DNA of 41,868 bases from positions 35,846-77,713 of the forward strand of contig NZ_BMQY01000016.1 in assembly GCF_014648355.1 (NCBI RefSeq). Reading direction: 5' to 3'. Under the pieces are notes generated by a model. That model had not been told where the DNA came from and made no database searches. It was given only the letters and a program-made list of their open reading frames with translations. Within the stretch, counting starts at the first letter, position 1. Each line of letters begins with the position of its first letter. Positions 15,323 to 23,452 of the stretch are shown piece after piece. This stretch comes from Couchioplanes azureus. Lineage in GTDB: Bacteria; Actinomycetota; Actinomycetes; Mycobacteriales; Micromonosporaceae. Both the position numbers and the translations under genes were made by a program.

Positions 15323-16114
15323 ATGACTATCGAGTTCAGTGGTGGTGGAGACCCGGCCCGCAGCCTAGCGCTGCTGTGGCGCACCCACGAGAAGGTCGGG
15401 CGCAGCGGGCGGTCGGATCTCAGCGTGGACGGCATCGTCGGCGCCGCCATCGACCTGGCCGACGCCGAGGGTCTCGCCGCCCTGTCCATGCGGCGGGTCG
15501 CCGAGCAGATCGGTGTCGGCACGATGTCGCTCTACACCTATGTGCCCGGCAAGGCCGAGCTGATCGATCTCATGCTCGACACGGTGTACGGGGAGACGGC
15601 CAAGCCGGCGGAGCAGGCGGGCGGCTGGCGCGCGCGGCTGGAGCAGGTGGCGCGAGAGAACTGGAATCTTTACCGTCGGCACCCCTGGATGCTGCAGGTC
15701 GGCACCGCCCGGCCGTCGCTGGGGCCGAATGCCCTGCTCAAGTACGACTATGAGCTACGTGCCGTCGCTGACATCGGCCTCAGTGAGATCGAGATGGACA
15801 GCGTGGTGAGCCTGGTTCTCGGCCATGCCGAGGGTGCCGCCCGGCGCGCCCACGAGGCGGTCAGCGCCGAGCAGAGCACCGGCATGACCGATGACCAGTG
15901 GTGGCAGGCGAACAGCGTCATGCTGATGAAGGTCATGGACGTCAACCGCTTCCCGATGGCCGCGGCCGTTGGCCAGGCCGTCGGGATGGCGCACGGGACG
16001 GCACACGACGCCGCGCACAATTTCGAGTTCGGCCTGCAGCGAATCCTGGAGGGCATCGAGGTGTTCGTGCGGCGCAACACGGACCGCGAGGATGACAGGC
16101 CGGGCAAGTCCTGA
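15323..16114 (+). CDS. TetR-family regulator 1
   Basis: 263-residue TetR/AcrR-type repressor. The HTH lies at about residues 40-75 (MRRVAEQIGVGTMSLYTYVPGK begins near residue 57), followed by a TetR_C-type ligand-binding domain with Trp-rich helices. It is clearly related to the regulators at 18097 and 21154, sharing 'LALLW', 'MRRVAE' and 'LYTYVPGK' style segments. It follows the UbiD-like gene by 86 bp and probably senses a pathway intermediate or product. ATG at 15323 is chosen with a possible leaderless start. Its target genes are not evident beyond its own promoter. Confidence 0.9.
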   Translation: MTIEFSGGGDPARSLALLWRTHEKVGRSGRSDLSVDGIVGAAIDLADAEGLAALSMRRVAEQIGVGTMSLYTYVPGKAELIDLMLDTVYGETAKPAEQAGGWRARLEQVARENWNLYRRHPWMLQVGTARPSLGPNALLKYDYELRAVADIGLSEIEMDSVVSLVLGHAEGAARRAHEAVSAEQSTGMTDDQWWQANSVMLMKVMDVNRFPMAAAVGQAVGMAHGTAHDAAHNFEFGLQRILEGIEVFVRRNTDREDDRPGKS

Positions 16115-16126
16115 CCAACCGCCGAA

Positions 16127-16164
16127 CGGTGCGGGACGATAACGGGGGATATCGTCCCGCACCG
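16127..16164. terminator. Bidirectional hairpin between convergent tetR1 and drrB
   Basis: A 15-bp perfect stem (16127-16141 with 16150-16164) and an 8-nt loop lie in the 87-bp gap between two convergent genes. The stem starts CGGTGCGGG and ends CCCGCACCG. No T tract follows, as is usual for high-GC actinomycete terminators. Confidence 0.8.
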
Positions 16165-16201
16165 GGCGGCCGCCGCAGGAGCCGGTGTTACCGGCGCCCG
16201 G

Positions 16202-17026
16202 TCAGCGGCTCAGGTTGCGGTACGTGCTGACCGCAAGGGGGAAGAACACGGCGATGATGGCCAAGGGCCAGATCACCGCCATGAGGACGGCGTTCTCGAC
16301 GACCCACGAGTCGCCCACCACGCCTGGATTCTGGAAGAGGGTCCGGGCTGCGGTCACCGTGGACGACAGCGGATTCCACTCCGCGACCGTCCCGAGCCAG
16401 CCGGGCATGGTGTCCGGCGACACGAAAGCGCTGGACAGGAACCCGAGCGGGAACTCGAGTGTCTGCACACCGGTCACCGCTTCGCCCTGGAGGGCCAGAC
16501 CGAGGTAGATGCCGACCCAGATCAGCGCGAAGCGCAGAAGCAGGATCAGCCCGAAGGCCTGCAACGTGTCACCGGTGGAGCCGTGTGCCTCCCAGCCGAT
16601 GACCAGGCCGGCGACGACCATGACCGCGAGCGTGAGGACCGAGAAGAACATGTCCGCCGCGGCCCGGCCGATGAGCACCGCGGACGACGCCATGGGCATG
16701 GACCGGAACCTGTCGGTGACCCCGCGGTCGACGTCGCTGGTCACCGCGATCGTGGTCAGCCCGATACCGAACAACATGGTCATCGTGAACATGCCCGGCA
16801 TCAGGAAGTCGCGGTACTCCCCGCCGCCGGGCACCTGCATGGCGCCGCCGAACAGGTAGACGAACATCAGCACGATGAGCACGTTGAACACGAGCGAGAA
16901 GATGACGGGACCGGGGTTGCGCATCCAGTGCTGGAAGGCGCGTCCGGTGAGGGTGACGCTGTCGGCGAGGACCCAACGGAGCCGGCCGCCGGCGACAGGG
17001 GTGAGGCTCGGGCTGGCGATGCTCAA
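16202..17026 (-). CDS. drrB: ABC-2 type permease of a drug exporter (DrrB-like)
   Basis: 274-residue integral membrane protein with about six membrane segments (for example the FSLVFNVLIVLMFVYLF, MLFGIGLTTIAVT, VLTLAVMVVAGLVIGW and PLAIIAVFFPLAV regions). ABC-2 family; the partner of the ATPase encoded just before it. The set matches DrrAB-type anthracycline exporters, which pump the product out and give self-resistance. The start is an unusual TTG at 17026 overlapping the ATPase stop (TTGA), so translation is coupled. The short C-terminal basic tail (STYRNLSR) is typical. Confidence 0.9.
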   Translation of the reverse strand: MSIASPSLTPVAGGRLRWVLADSVTLTGRAFQHWMRNPGPVIFSLVFNVLIVLMFVYLFGGAMQVPGGGEYRDFLMPGMFTMTMLFGIGLTTIAVTSDVDRGVTDRFRSMPMASSAVLIGRAAADMFFSVLTLAVMVVAGLVIGWEAHGSTGDTLQAFGLILLLRFALIWVGIYLGLALQGEAVTGVQTLEFPLGFLSSAFVSPDTMPGWLGTVAEWNPLSSTVTAARTLFQNPGVVGDSWVVENAVLMAVIWPLAIIAVFFPLAVSTYRNLSR

Positions 17027-18003
17027 GAGTTCACCTTCTCTGCGGACTTCTGTACGGGCGTGCGGTTGCCGGTGAGGTGCAGGAACACCTCGTCCAGGGT
17101 GGGGCGACGCAACGCCAGGTCATTGATGGCGACGCCCATCTCGTCCAGCGTCCGGACGACCTCGGCGAGCGCGAGCCGGCGATTGTTCACCTGGACGCTC
17201 ACCTGGCGGTTGTCCTCGTCGATAACGGCCCGGGCGTCCGCCAGCTGGCTCAACGCCTGAGCCGCACTCGGCAGCTCGTGCGCGTCACGCACGACGATGT
17301 CGATGCGGTCCCCTCCGAGCTGCGCCTTGAGCTCCGTGGGGCTCCCCTCGGCGATGACCCGGCCTTGATCGATGACATTGATCTGGGAGGCGAGCTGGTC
17401 GGCCTCGTCGAGGTACTGCGTGGTGAGCAGCACGGTGGTACCGACACTGACCAGATCGCGGACCGCCTGCCAGACCTCGTTGCGGCTACGCGGGTCGAGA
17501 CCCACCGTCGGCTCGTCGAGGAACAGCACGGCCGGCGCCAGGATCATGCTGGCTGCGAGGTCGAGCCGCCGCCGCATGCCTCCGGAGTACGCCTTGACCG
17601 GCTTACTGCCGGTGTCCGCCAGGCCGAACTGCTGCAGGAGTTCGTCGGCTCGCTGCCGGGCCTGCCGGGCATTGAGGTGGAACAGCCGGCCGAACATGAT
17701 CAGGTTCTGCTTCCCGCTGAGGACCTCGTCCACTGCGGCGTTCTGGCCCACCAGCCCGATCCGGCTGCGCACCTTGTCCGGCTGCTTGGCCACGTCGTAA
17801 CCGGCCACCCGGGCAACTCCGCCGTCAAGGCGCAGCAGAGTGGACAGGATGCGCACGGACGTGGTCTTGCCGGCACCGTTGGGACCGAGCAGGCCACACA
17901 CCGTGCCCTGCGGCACCGTCAGGTTGAAGCCGTCCAAAGCGTTCTTGTCGCCATAGCGCTTGCGCAGTCCTTCCGCCACCACCGCGAGATCACTGGATTG
18001 CAC
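17023..18003 (-). CDS. drrA: ABC transporter ATPase (DrrA-like)
   Basis: 326-residue nucleotide-binding protein: Walker A GPNGAGKTTS (near residue 40), signature YSGGMRRRLDLA, Walker B VLFLDEPTVGLD and the H-loop region TTQYLDEAD. The C-terminal 100 residues match the DrrA regulatory tail. It drives export with the DrrB-like permease and is likely the main resistance determinant for a DNA-active anthraquinone. GTG at 18003 follows GGAAGGGG. A 17-bp inverted repeat lies 55 bp upstream, shared with the promoter of the TetR gene at 18873, suggesting repression until product is present. Confidence 0.94.
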   Translation of the reverse strand: MQSSDLAVVAEGLRKRYGDKNALDGFNLTVPQGTVCGLLGPNGAGKTTSVRILSTLLRLDGGVARVAGYDVAKQPDKVRSRIGLVGQNAAVDEVLSGKQNLIMFGRLFHLNARQARQRADELLQQFGLADTGSKPVKAYSGGMRRRLDLAASMILAPAVLFLDEPTVGLDPRSRNEVWQAVRDLVSVGTTVLLTTQYLDEADQLASQINVIDQGRVIAEGSPTELKAQLGGDRIDIVVRDAHELPSAAQALSQLADARAVIDEDNRQVSVQVNNRRLALAEVVRTLDEMGVAINDLALRRPTLDEVFLHLTGNRTPVQKSAEKVNS

Positions 18004-18057
18004 TTCGACCCCTTCCAGGGAACTGCCGCATCTTCACAGAAGCCTAACGTACACCAT

Positions 18058-18074
18058 ACCGTACGCAGTACGCT
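18058..18074. promoter_or_regulatory. TetR2 operator candidate upstream of drrAB
   Basis: ACCGTAC-GCA-GTACGCT: 7-bp arms with a 3-bp spacer and one mismatch. It lies 55 bp before the drrA start. The same motif is perfect before tetR2 (18911) and degenerate before the apoprotein gene (20812). Confidence 0.65.
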
Positions 18075-18096
18075 AGCCCCTTCGCATGGATGTTCA

Positions 18097-18873
18097 TCAA
18101 GGGAGCCGGGCACTGACCGCCCGCTGCTCCACCAGCACTTCAATGCCGTCCAGAACACGGCCGAGGCCGAATTCGAAGGCCTGCTCCGGCTCGTAGGCGC
18201 TGCCATACGCCTCGCCGGTCACGGCGCCGACCCGCGCGGCGTGCGGGAAGCGGGATTCGTCGATGATGTTGCGCAGCAGCGGGCCGTTGACCGCCCACCA
18301 CTGCTGGTCGGTCATGCCGCTGTTCTGCTCCACCTGCGACGCCTCGAACCACCGGCGGGCCGCGCTCTCCACGTGGGCGACCATGAGATTGACGACCGAG
18401 TCCATCTCGATCTCGCTCAACCCGATGCCGTCGACGGTCCGCAGCTCGTAGTCGTACTTCGCCACGGCGTTCGGGCCCAACGGCACGCGTCCGTTGGGGA
18501 TCTGCAGAATCCACGGGTGACGGCGGTACAAGCGCCAGCTCTCCCGGGCGACGAGCTCCAGTTTCGCCCGCCACCCGCCTGGCACCTCGTTCGGGCGCGA
18601 CATCTCGCCGTAGGCGTGGTCCAGCATGAGATCGACCAGTTCGTTCTTCCCCGGCACGTAGCTGTAGAGCGACATCGTCGCCACGCCGACCGCCTCGGCG
18701 ATCCGGCGCATGGACACTGCCGCCAGCCCTTCGGCATCGGCGACCTCGATCGCCACCGCAACAATTCTTTCGACGCTGATGTCGGACCTGCCCCGGCGCC
18801 GCTGCCGGCCATGCAGCCCCCACAGCAGTGCCAGGCTTCCCGCCGGTCCGCCACTGGCGTTGTCCACGCCCAT
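18097..18873 (-). CDS. TetR-family regulator 2, probable repressor of drrAB
   Basis: 258-residue TetR-type regulator (start MGVDNASGG). The HTH region MRRIAEAVGVATMSLYSYVPGK lies near residues 55-76; the ligand domain contains GIGLSEIEMDSVVNL, closely paralleling regulator 1. ATG at 18873 is preceded by AAGGCGAGG, which decides against the longer frame from 18948. It lies just upstream of drrAB on the same strand. Both its own promoter and the drrA promoter carry ACCGTAC-N3-GTAC motifs, so it likely represses both and is released by the antibiotic. The ligand is not identifiable from sequence. Confidence 0.9.
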   Translation of the reverse strand: MGVDNASGGPAGSLALLWGLHGRQRRRGRSDISVERIVAVAIEVADAEGLAAVSMRRIAEAVGVATMSLYSYVPGKNELVDLMLDHAYGEMSRPNEVPGGWRAKLELVARESWRLYRRHPWILQIPNGRVPLGPNAVAKYDYELRTVDGIGLSEIEMDSVVNLMVAHVESAARRWFEASQVEQNSGMTDQQWWAVNGPLLRNIIDESRFPHAARVGAVTGEAYGSAYEPEQAFEFGLGRVLDGIEVLVEQRAVSARLP

Positions 18874-18910
18874 CGAAACCTCGCCTTCGCATCGCCCTGA
18901 CGTATGCCCT

Positions 18911-18927
18911 ACCGTACTGTGTACGGT
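18911..18927. promoter_or_regulatory. TetR2 operator candidate upstream of tetR2 (perfect repeat)
   Basis: ACCGTAC-TGT-GTACGGT is a perfect 7-bp inverted repeat with a 3-bp spacer, 38 bp upstream of the tetR2 ATG. It is the best copy of the motif also found at 18058 and 20812. Confidence 0.7.
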
Positions 18928-19005
18928 CTCGGGTTGAGAGGGTCGCACTGCGCGAACTTCGCCGATCGAGCAGTGAGGCTCGCCAGTCCGATGGGCCCGC
19001 GACGT

Positions 19006-19896
19006 CTAGACCCGCGCGGCCACCTTCCAGTCGATCGCCTGCAACCAGCTCGCGAAGGTCTTCAGCTGCGGGTGCTGCGCGCGCAGAGCCGGCACATCGG
19101 CGCGGTAGCCGGCCTTCTGGAACCATTCGAACATCAGCGCGATCTCGTGGCTGTACGGGATGTACGGGTTCCCCGCGACATCCGCCAGGGACAGCTGTTC
19201 GAACCGGCCGGGAAGTCCTGCCGCCCGGCCGAGGGTCTGCGCGATCTCGGTAGCGGTGAGCTCGTCGCCGGCCAGCTCCACGGCACGGCCGATGTAGCGC
19301 TCCGGATCGCCGAACGCCTCCGCAGCGACGGCACCGATGTCTTCGGTGGCGATGAGCTGCACACGCGTGTCCGGCTCGAGCGCCAGCCGGAGCACCAGCT
19401 CCCCCTCGACCACCTCCGGGCCGTGTGCGGCGAAGTTGTCCATGAAGAAGGTGGGCCGCAGGACGGTGGTCGGTACGCCGAGATCCGCGAGCTCGCGCTC
19501 GATGGCCCACTTGCTGTCGAAGTGCGGAACCCCGCTCGTGCGGTCGGCGCCGCCGACGGAGGTGTACACGACGTGCGCGACGCCCGCCTTCTTGGCCGCG
19601 CGCGCGACCGCCTTTCCTTGCCGCACCTCGCCGCCGAGCCCGGCCGCGGTCATGAACGTCTGCACGCTGAACACGCCGTATGCGCCTGTCATCGCCTGAG
19701 CGAGCGCGTGCTCGTCATTCAGGTCGGCCTGGATCAGCTCGGCGCCGTCAGCCGCCAATCGCTGCGCCGACTCGGACGTGAGGTCGCGGGTCATCGCCCG
19801 CACGCGCCAACCTCGGGACAGCAGGGCTCGGGCGGTGGCGCCGCCCTGGAGCCCGGTCGCGCCGGTCACCAGGATGATGCGGCCTTGATCGGTCAT
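19006..19896 (-). CDS. NmrA-like NAD(P)-binding protein 1
   Basis: 296-residue atypical SDR with the N-terminal Rossmann motif TGATGLQGGATA and a C-terminal NmrA-like domain. It lacks an obvious YxxxK pair, as is common in NmrA/HSCARG-type redox-sensing proteins, though some relatives are quinone reductases. ATG at 19896 follows AAGGGAATCACC; the longer frame from 19944 has no ribosome site. It is on the same strand as tetR2, separated by 132 bp that contain the operator. A role in quinone or NADPH handling is possible but not shown. A second member lies at 23736. Confidence 0.83.
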   Translation of the reverse strand: MTDQGRIILVTGATGLQGGATARALLSRGWRVRAMTRDLTSESAQRLAADGAELIQADLNDEHALAQAMTGAYGVFSVQTFMTAAGLGGEVRQGKAVARAAKKAGVAHVVYTSVGGADRTSGVPHFDSKWAIERELADLGVPTTVLRPTFFMDNFAAHGPEVVEGELVLRLALEPDTRVQLIATEDIGAVAAEAFGDPERYIGRAVELAGDELTATEIAQTLGRAAGLPGRFEQLSLADVAGNPYIPYSHEIALMFEWFQKAGYRADVPALRAQHPQLKTFASWLQAIDWKVAARV

Positions 19897-20200
19897 GGTG
19901 ATTCCCTTCACGGGTAGATGGTGATACACCCTGGATGACGGCAAGCAGGTCGGCCAGTGTGAACATCGCAGCCGTCTCGCATGGCGCCGACAGGCTGGTG
20001 AATGCCGCCGTCGAGCCGGACGGTGGGCGGTGCCGACGGCATCAGCGCCGGCACCGCACCACTGCCGGTGACACCCGTCCCGACAATCAAGCTCTTATCC
20101 GCGAAGCTCGAATCGGCCCGGCGCGTTACAGACAGAATCGTCCTTGCAACAGTGACACGACCCAGTCGGCAGTGCGGATTTTAAAATCAGGAAAGCGATT
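19897..20200. other. Intergenic region with an AT-rich palindrome
   Basis: 304 bp between the NmrA-like start and the apoprotein stop. The only clear structure is the perfect 12-bp palindrome GATTTTAAAATC at 20177-20188, conspicuous in such GC-rich DNA. I see no supported gene here; the promoter of the NmrA-like gene should lie at the left end. Confidence 0.4.
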
Positions 20201-20638
20201 TCACAGCGACGAGGAAAAGCTCAGCGCGACGGGTTCGGCCCAGGTCGTCGAGTCGCCCACGGTGATGACGCACTTGGCATCACCGCTGCAGTCCACGGTG
20301 CCCGCCGGCTGGTTGGTTGCCACGTCCACACCCTCGTAGGCGCGGCGTACGGTGAGGGTCAGGGAGAAAGAACCCTGCTCGTCGGCTGCCACGACAGCGA
20401 CGTCCCCGGCGTTGCAGATCGACTCCGAAACGCTCTTGCACTGGCCCACGAACAGCTCCGCACCTGCGGCGAAGCCGGATCCGGCCACCGTCACGGACTG
20501 ACCGTCCTGCAGGGCCTGGGCCGGGTCGACCGTCACCTGAGGAGCCGCCGCGGACGCCGGCGAGGCAGCGACGCCCATACCGATGGCGAGGGCGGCGAGT
20601 GCGGTGCCCACGACACGAAGTGTGCGAGTTGCATACAC
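20201..20638 (-). CDS. Secreted neocarzinostatin-family apoprotein
   Basis: 145 residues: a signal peptide (residues 1-30, ending ASPASA) then a mature part of about 114 residues, the same size as neocarzinostatin, C-1027 and macromomycin apoproteins. The mature start APQVTVDPA, VAGSGFAAGAELFVGQC, LTVRRAYEG and AGTVDC follow the family pattern. Four Cys (67, 75, 117, 123) would form its two conserved disulfides. Known members bind and stabilise an enediyne chromophore outside the cell; other family proteins have unknown ligands. No enediyne PKS is in the window. A GTG start at 20638 has GGAGG upstream. It may sequester the aromatic product. Confidence 0.9.
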   Translation of the reverse strand: MYATRTLRVVGTALAALAIGMGVAASPASAAAPQVTVDPAQALQDGQSVTVAGSGFAAGAELFVGQCKSVSESICNAGDVAVVAADEQGSFSLTLTVRRAYEGVDVATNQPAGTVDCSGDAKCVITVGDSTTWAEPVALSFSSSL

Positions 20639-21153
20639 GGGTGACTACCTCCATTTGTCCGTGGCCGGGTGGCCGTGAAACTGGCGCCGGCAATGATGCC
20701 GACTGGCTCGTCAACGTGGTTGAGAATGCGCCTGGCGATGGAGAGCAGCGATGACCGACAGCTTTCATTCAGGTTCCCCGCCGTGGATCCCCGGGCCCAT
20801 CTCAACCCGCTGGCGTACGTCGTACGGTACGGCATAAACCAAGGGGCGACAAGCGGCGCCAAGGAGTTCCAAGTGTGACTTGAGGCAATCACTACCGCTT
20901 TCCGATTAGCGGATTGAGGATTCGGCTCGCACGGCGGAGTCGACGTCGTCTGCGAACATCGGCGCGAGGAGGCCGAAGCACCACCGATGCGCCGGTACCC
21001 CCCGCGCTCCGCAGTGGACCCGGGCCGGCGTCGTGGTCGGGATGCTCGCGCCGTGGTGCAGCCTGATGGAAGGGTCGCAGCCGAATGCTGTCACGCGGTG
21101 CCGAGGATCCTTGGGGTGTACCGCACATCGATGAAGGAACGGCGGGGGACCGT
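20639..21153. promoter_or_regulatory. Divergent intergenic region between apoprotein gene and tetR3
   Basis: 515 bp with no supported gene; short open frames on both strands lack ribosome sites. It holds a TetR2-like half-conserved operator (20812-20828) on the apoprotein side and ends in the tetR3 palindrome. Promoters for both divergent genes must lie here. Confidence 0.6.
20812..20828. promoter_or_regulatory. Degenerate TetR2 operator candidate upstream of apoprotein gene
   Basis: GGCGTAC-GTC-GTACGGT has the same 7-3-7 layout as the sites at 18058 and 18911; the right arm is perfect and the left arm has two mismatches. It lies 174 bp from the apoprotein GTG, suggesting shared control with drrAB. 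Confidence 0.5.
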
Positions 21154-21166
21154 ATGTCCGGACATA
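21153..21166. promoter_or_regulatory. Perfect palindrome over the tetR3 start codon
   Basis: TATGTCCGGACATA is a 14-bp perfect palindrome that includes the ATG at 21154. An operator or translational hairpin at this place would give direct autoregulation. If translation instead starts at the GTG at 21172, the site lies just upstream. Confidence 0.5.
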
Positions 21167-21915
21167 ACAGCGTGAAGTCAGATCCTGCTCATACTCTCGC
21201 CCTGCTGTGGCGCACCCGGGAAGTGCAACGGTCCGGGCGGGGACGAAAGCCGACGATCAACCTCGATCAGGTCGTCGATGCTGCGCTACAGGTCGCCAAC
21301 GAGGCCGGGCTCGACGGTCTCAGCATGCGTACCGTCGCCAACGCGCTCCGCGTCACGCCCATGACCCTGTACACGTACGTACCCGGTAAGGCGGAACTCC
21401 TCGACCACATGCTCGATACCGTCTATCTGCGCATGCCTCGGCCGGCGCTGGACCCGGACTGCTGGCGCACCCGCCTGACCGCCATCGCGCAGCAGAACCG
21501 TGACGTGCTCGAGTCGCACCCGTGGATGGTCGAGCTCTCCCCCGCCCGGGCGGCCGCGCCGGGACCGGGCTTCCTGGCCAAGTACGAATACGAGCTGTCC
21601 GCCTTCACCGGGCTGGGCCTGGACGACATCACTACCGATGCCGCGCTGACGTACCTGCTCACCTTCGTCCGGGCGGCCTTCTGCGCCGCGAGCAGCGCGC
21701 CCTCCCAGCTGCTCAGTACGGCTCTGCACGGCGGGCGACGGCTCGCGGCCAGCGACTCCGAGCCCGCTCCGGCGTTCGACCCGGCCGCCTACCCCACCGC
21801 CGTACGCATCGGAACAGCCGTCGGCGCAGCGCGGCGCAGCGCCTGCGCTCCCGACGACGCCTATCACTTCGGGCTCGCCCGCGTCCTTGACGGTCTCGCG
21901 ATGCTCATCAACTAG
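21154..21915 (+). CDS. TetR-family regulator 3
   Basis: 253-residue TetR-type regulator related to the two others in the window (MRTVANALRVTPMTLYTYVPGK near residue 58). The C-terminal domain is more divergent, with Ala/Ser-rich helices. ATG at 21154 is in frame with a usable context although no strong Shine-Dalgarno is seen; GTG at 21172 is an alternative. It is divergent from the apoprotein gene and convergent with zwf. Possible targets are its own promoter and the apoprotein gene. The ligand is unknown. Confidence 0.88.
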   Translation: MSGHNSVKSDPAHTLALLWRTREVQRSGRGRKPTINLDQVVDAALQVANEAGLDGLSMRTVANALRVTPMTLYTYVPGKAELLDHMLDTVYLRMPRPALDPDCWRTRLTAIAQQNRDVLESHPWMVELSPARAAAPGPGFLAKYEYELSAFTGLGLDDITTDAALTYLLTFVRAAFCAASSAPSQLLSTALHGGRRLAASDSEPAPAFDPAAYPTAVRIGTAVGAARRSACAPDDAYHFGLARVLDGLAMLIN

Positions 21916-21922
21916 CTCCCGG

Positions 21923-21943
21923 CCGGTAGCCGGTAGCCGGTAG
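21923..21943. repeat. Three tandem CCGGTAG copies between tetR3 and zwf
   Basis: Three consecutive 7-bp units fill most of the 34-bp gap between convergent genes. With GGTTACCGG just downstream (inside the zwf stop region) the first unit can form an imperfect hairpin, so this may act as the terminator. Confidence 0.5.
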
Positions 21944-21949
21944 GTGCGG

Positions 21950-23452
21950 TTACCGGTCGTCGTGCCAGCGCCGTCCTTCGCGGGTGAGCAACCGGTCGGC
22001 CTCGACAGGTCCCCAGGAGCCGGCGGGATAGCTGGGTACGGGTGTGCTCGAAGCCGCCCACGAGCGCACCACCGGATCGACGATCCGCCAGCTCTGCCGA
22101 ACCTCGTCGCTGCGGACGAACAGGCTCGGGTCACCAACCAGTGCGTCGTGGAGCAGCCGTTCGTACGCCTGAGGAACGCCGGCCTGTGTCTGCGCCGGGT
22201 AGGAGAACGTCATCTCGGCCGGCTGACTCGACAGCTGGTGCCCGGGACGCTTGGCGGCGAAGCGCAACCGGAGCCCCGGATCGGGCTGGATACGAAGCAC
22301 CAGCGCTTCCGGGGCGTCGTCGAGCACATGACCGAAGGCGAACGGGAGATGCTGCGGTCGCCGCAACTGCAGGACCACCTCGGCCATGCGCCGTGGTAGG
22401 CACTTGCCCGTACGTACGTAGACGGGCACGCCGGACCACCGGGGGTTGTCGACCTCGAGCCGTAACGCCGCGTACGTCTCGGTACGGCTGGCCGGGTCGA
22501 CGTTCGGTTCCTGGAGATACCCCGGTGTGGTGCTGCCCTCCGGTGCGGGACCGTACTGGCCCCGAACGCAGAGCCGGTCCAGCTCGGCGGGACCGGCCAG
22601 CCGGACCGCCTCGAGGAGACGCACCTTCTCGTCCCGGATCGCCTCGCTGGACAGCGATGCAGGCGGCTCCATCATGGTGAGCGCAAGGAGCTGCAGAACG
22701 TGATTCTGCAGCATGTCACGGGCGGCGCCAGCGGTCTCGTAGAAGCCGCCCCGATCGTTCACTCCCACCGTTTCGGAGACCGTGATCTGCACGTTGTCCA
22801 CCCACGAGCGGTGCCACATCGGCTGAAACGCGGCGTTGGCGAAGCGCAGCGTGAGAATGTTCTGGACGGCGTCTTTCCCGAGGTAGTGGTCGATGCGGTA
22901 CACCTGGCTCTCATCGAAGGCGCGGTGCAGCACCGCGTCGAGCCGCTGAGCGGAAGTTTCGTCCTGGCCGAACGGCTTCTCGATCACTATGCGGGTGTGT
23001 CCCCCGGCGACCGCCCGGTTCAGTCCGGCGGCGGCGAGGTGGCCGATGACCGGCTCGAATGCCTGCGCCGGGGTGGACAGGTAGTACAGGCGGTCGGCGG
23101 GTACCGGCAATTGGGAGGCGTGGTCGGCCAGCATGGTTGCCAGGCCGGCGTACGTGGCCGGATCGTCGTAGCCGCCCCGCAGGTAGCGGATGCGTCCGAG
23201 CCACTGCGACTCCGCCGAGGGCAGCCAGCCGCGGATCCGCTCGCGCAGCGTCTCGTCGTCCAGCGGGCTGCGCCCGACGCCGATCACCAACGACTGTTCC
23301 GGGAGCCGTCCCTGTCGGAACAGGTTGATCAGCGCAGGGAACAGCTCCCGCCGGGCGAGGTCGCCGGAGGCACCGAACATCACGATGGCGGTGGGCAGGG
23401 CATGCGCCGTACGCGCCGTGGTATCTGAGGGTGCGAGCAGGGTGCCCGTCAT
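21950..23452 (-). CDS. zwf: Glucose-6-phosphate 1-dehydrogenase
   Basis: 500-residue full-length enzyme. NADP-binding GASGDLARRELFPAL (near residue 28), VIEKPFG, and the substrate motif RIDHYLGKD are all present (Glu is the more usual last residue). It makes NADPH and 6-phosphogluconolactone and feeds ribose-5-phosphate, hence PRPP. Inside a cluster with a TrpD-like phosphoribosyltransferase and a ketoreductase, a dedicated supply role is plausible. ATG at 23452 has CGGAGACACC upstream. There are no pentose-phosphate neighbours (tal, tkt, opcA, gnd), so this is probably a cluster paralogue and not the housekeeping copy. A TTA codon lies at 22463-22465. Confidence 0.93.
   Translation of the reverse strand: MTGTLLAPSDTTARTAHALPTAIVMFGASGDLARRELFPALINLFRQGRLPEQSLVIGVGRSPLDDETLRERIRGWLPSAESQWLGRIRYLRGGYDDPATYAGLATMLADHASQLPVPADRLYYLSTPAQAFEPVIGHLAAAGLNRAVAGGHTRIVIEKPFGQDETSAQRLDAVLHRAFDESQVYRIDHYLGKDAVQNILTLRFANAAFQPMWHRSWVDNVQITVSETVGVNDRGGFYETAGAARDMLQNHVLQLLALTMMEPPASLSSEAIRDEKVRLLEAVRLAGPAELDRLCVRGQYGPAPEGSTTPGYLQEPNVDPASRTETYAALRLEVDNPRWSGVPVYVRTGKCLPRRMAEVVLQLRRPQHLPFAFGHVLDDAPEALVLRIQPDPGLRLRFAAKRPGHQLSSQPAEMTFSYPAQTQAGVPQAYERLLHDALVGDPSLFVRSDEVRQSWRIVDPVVRSWAASSTPVPSYPAGSWGPVEADRLLTREGRRWHDDR

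Noticed and set aside
20201..20638. Evidence for an enediyne cluster
   Set aside because: No iterative enediyne PKS or cassette genes occur in the window; the family also exists outside enediyne clusters.
20669..20878. Small plus-strand frame upstream of tetR3
   Set aside because: No ribosome site, atypical composition, and it covers the putative operator region.
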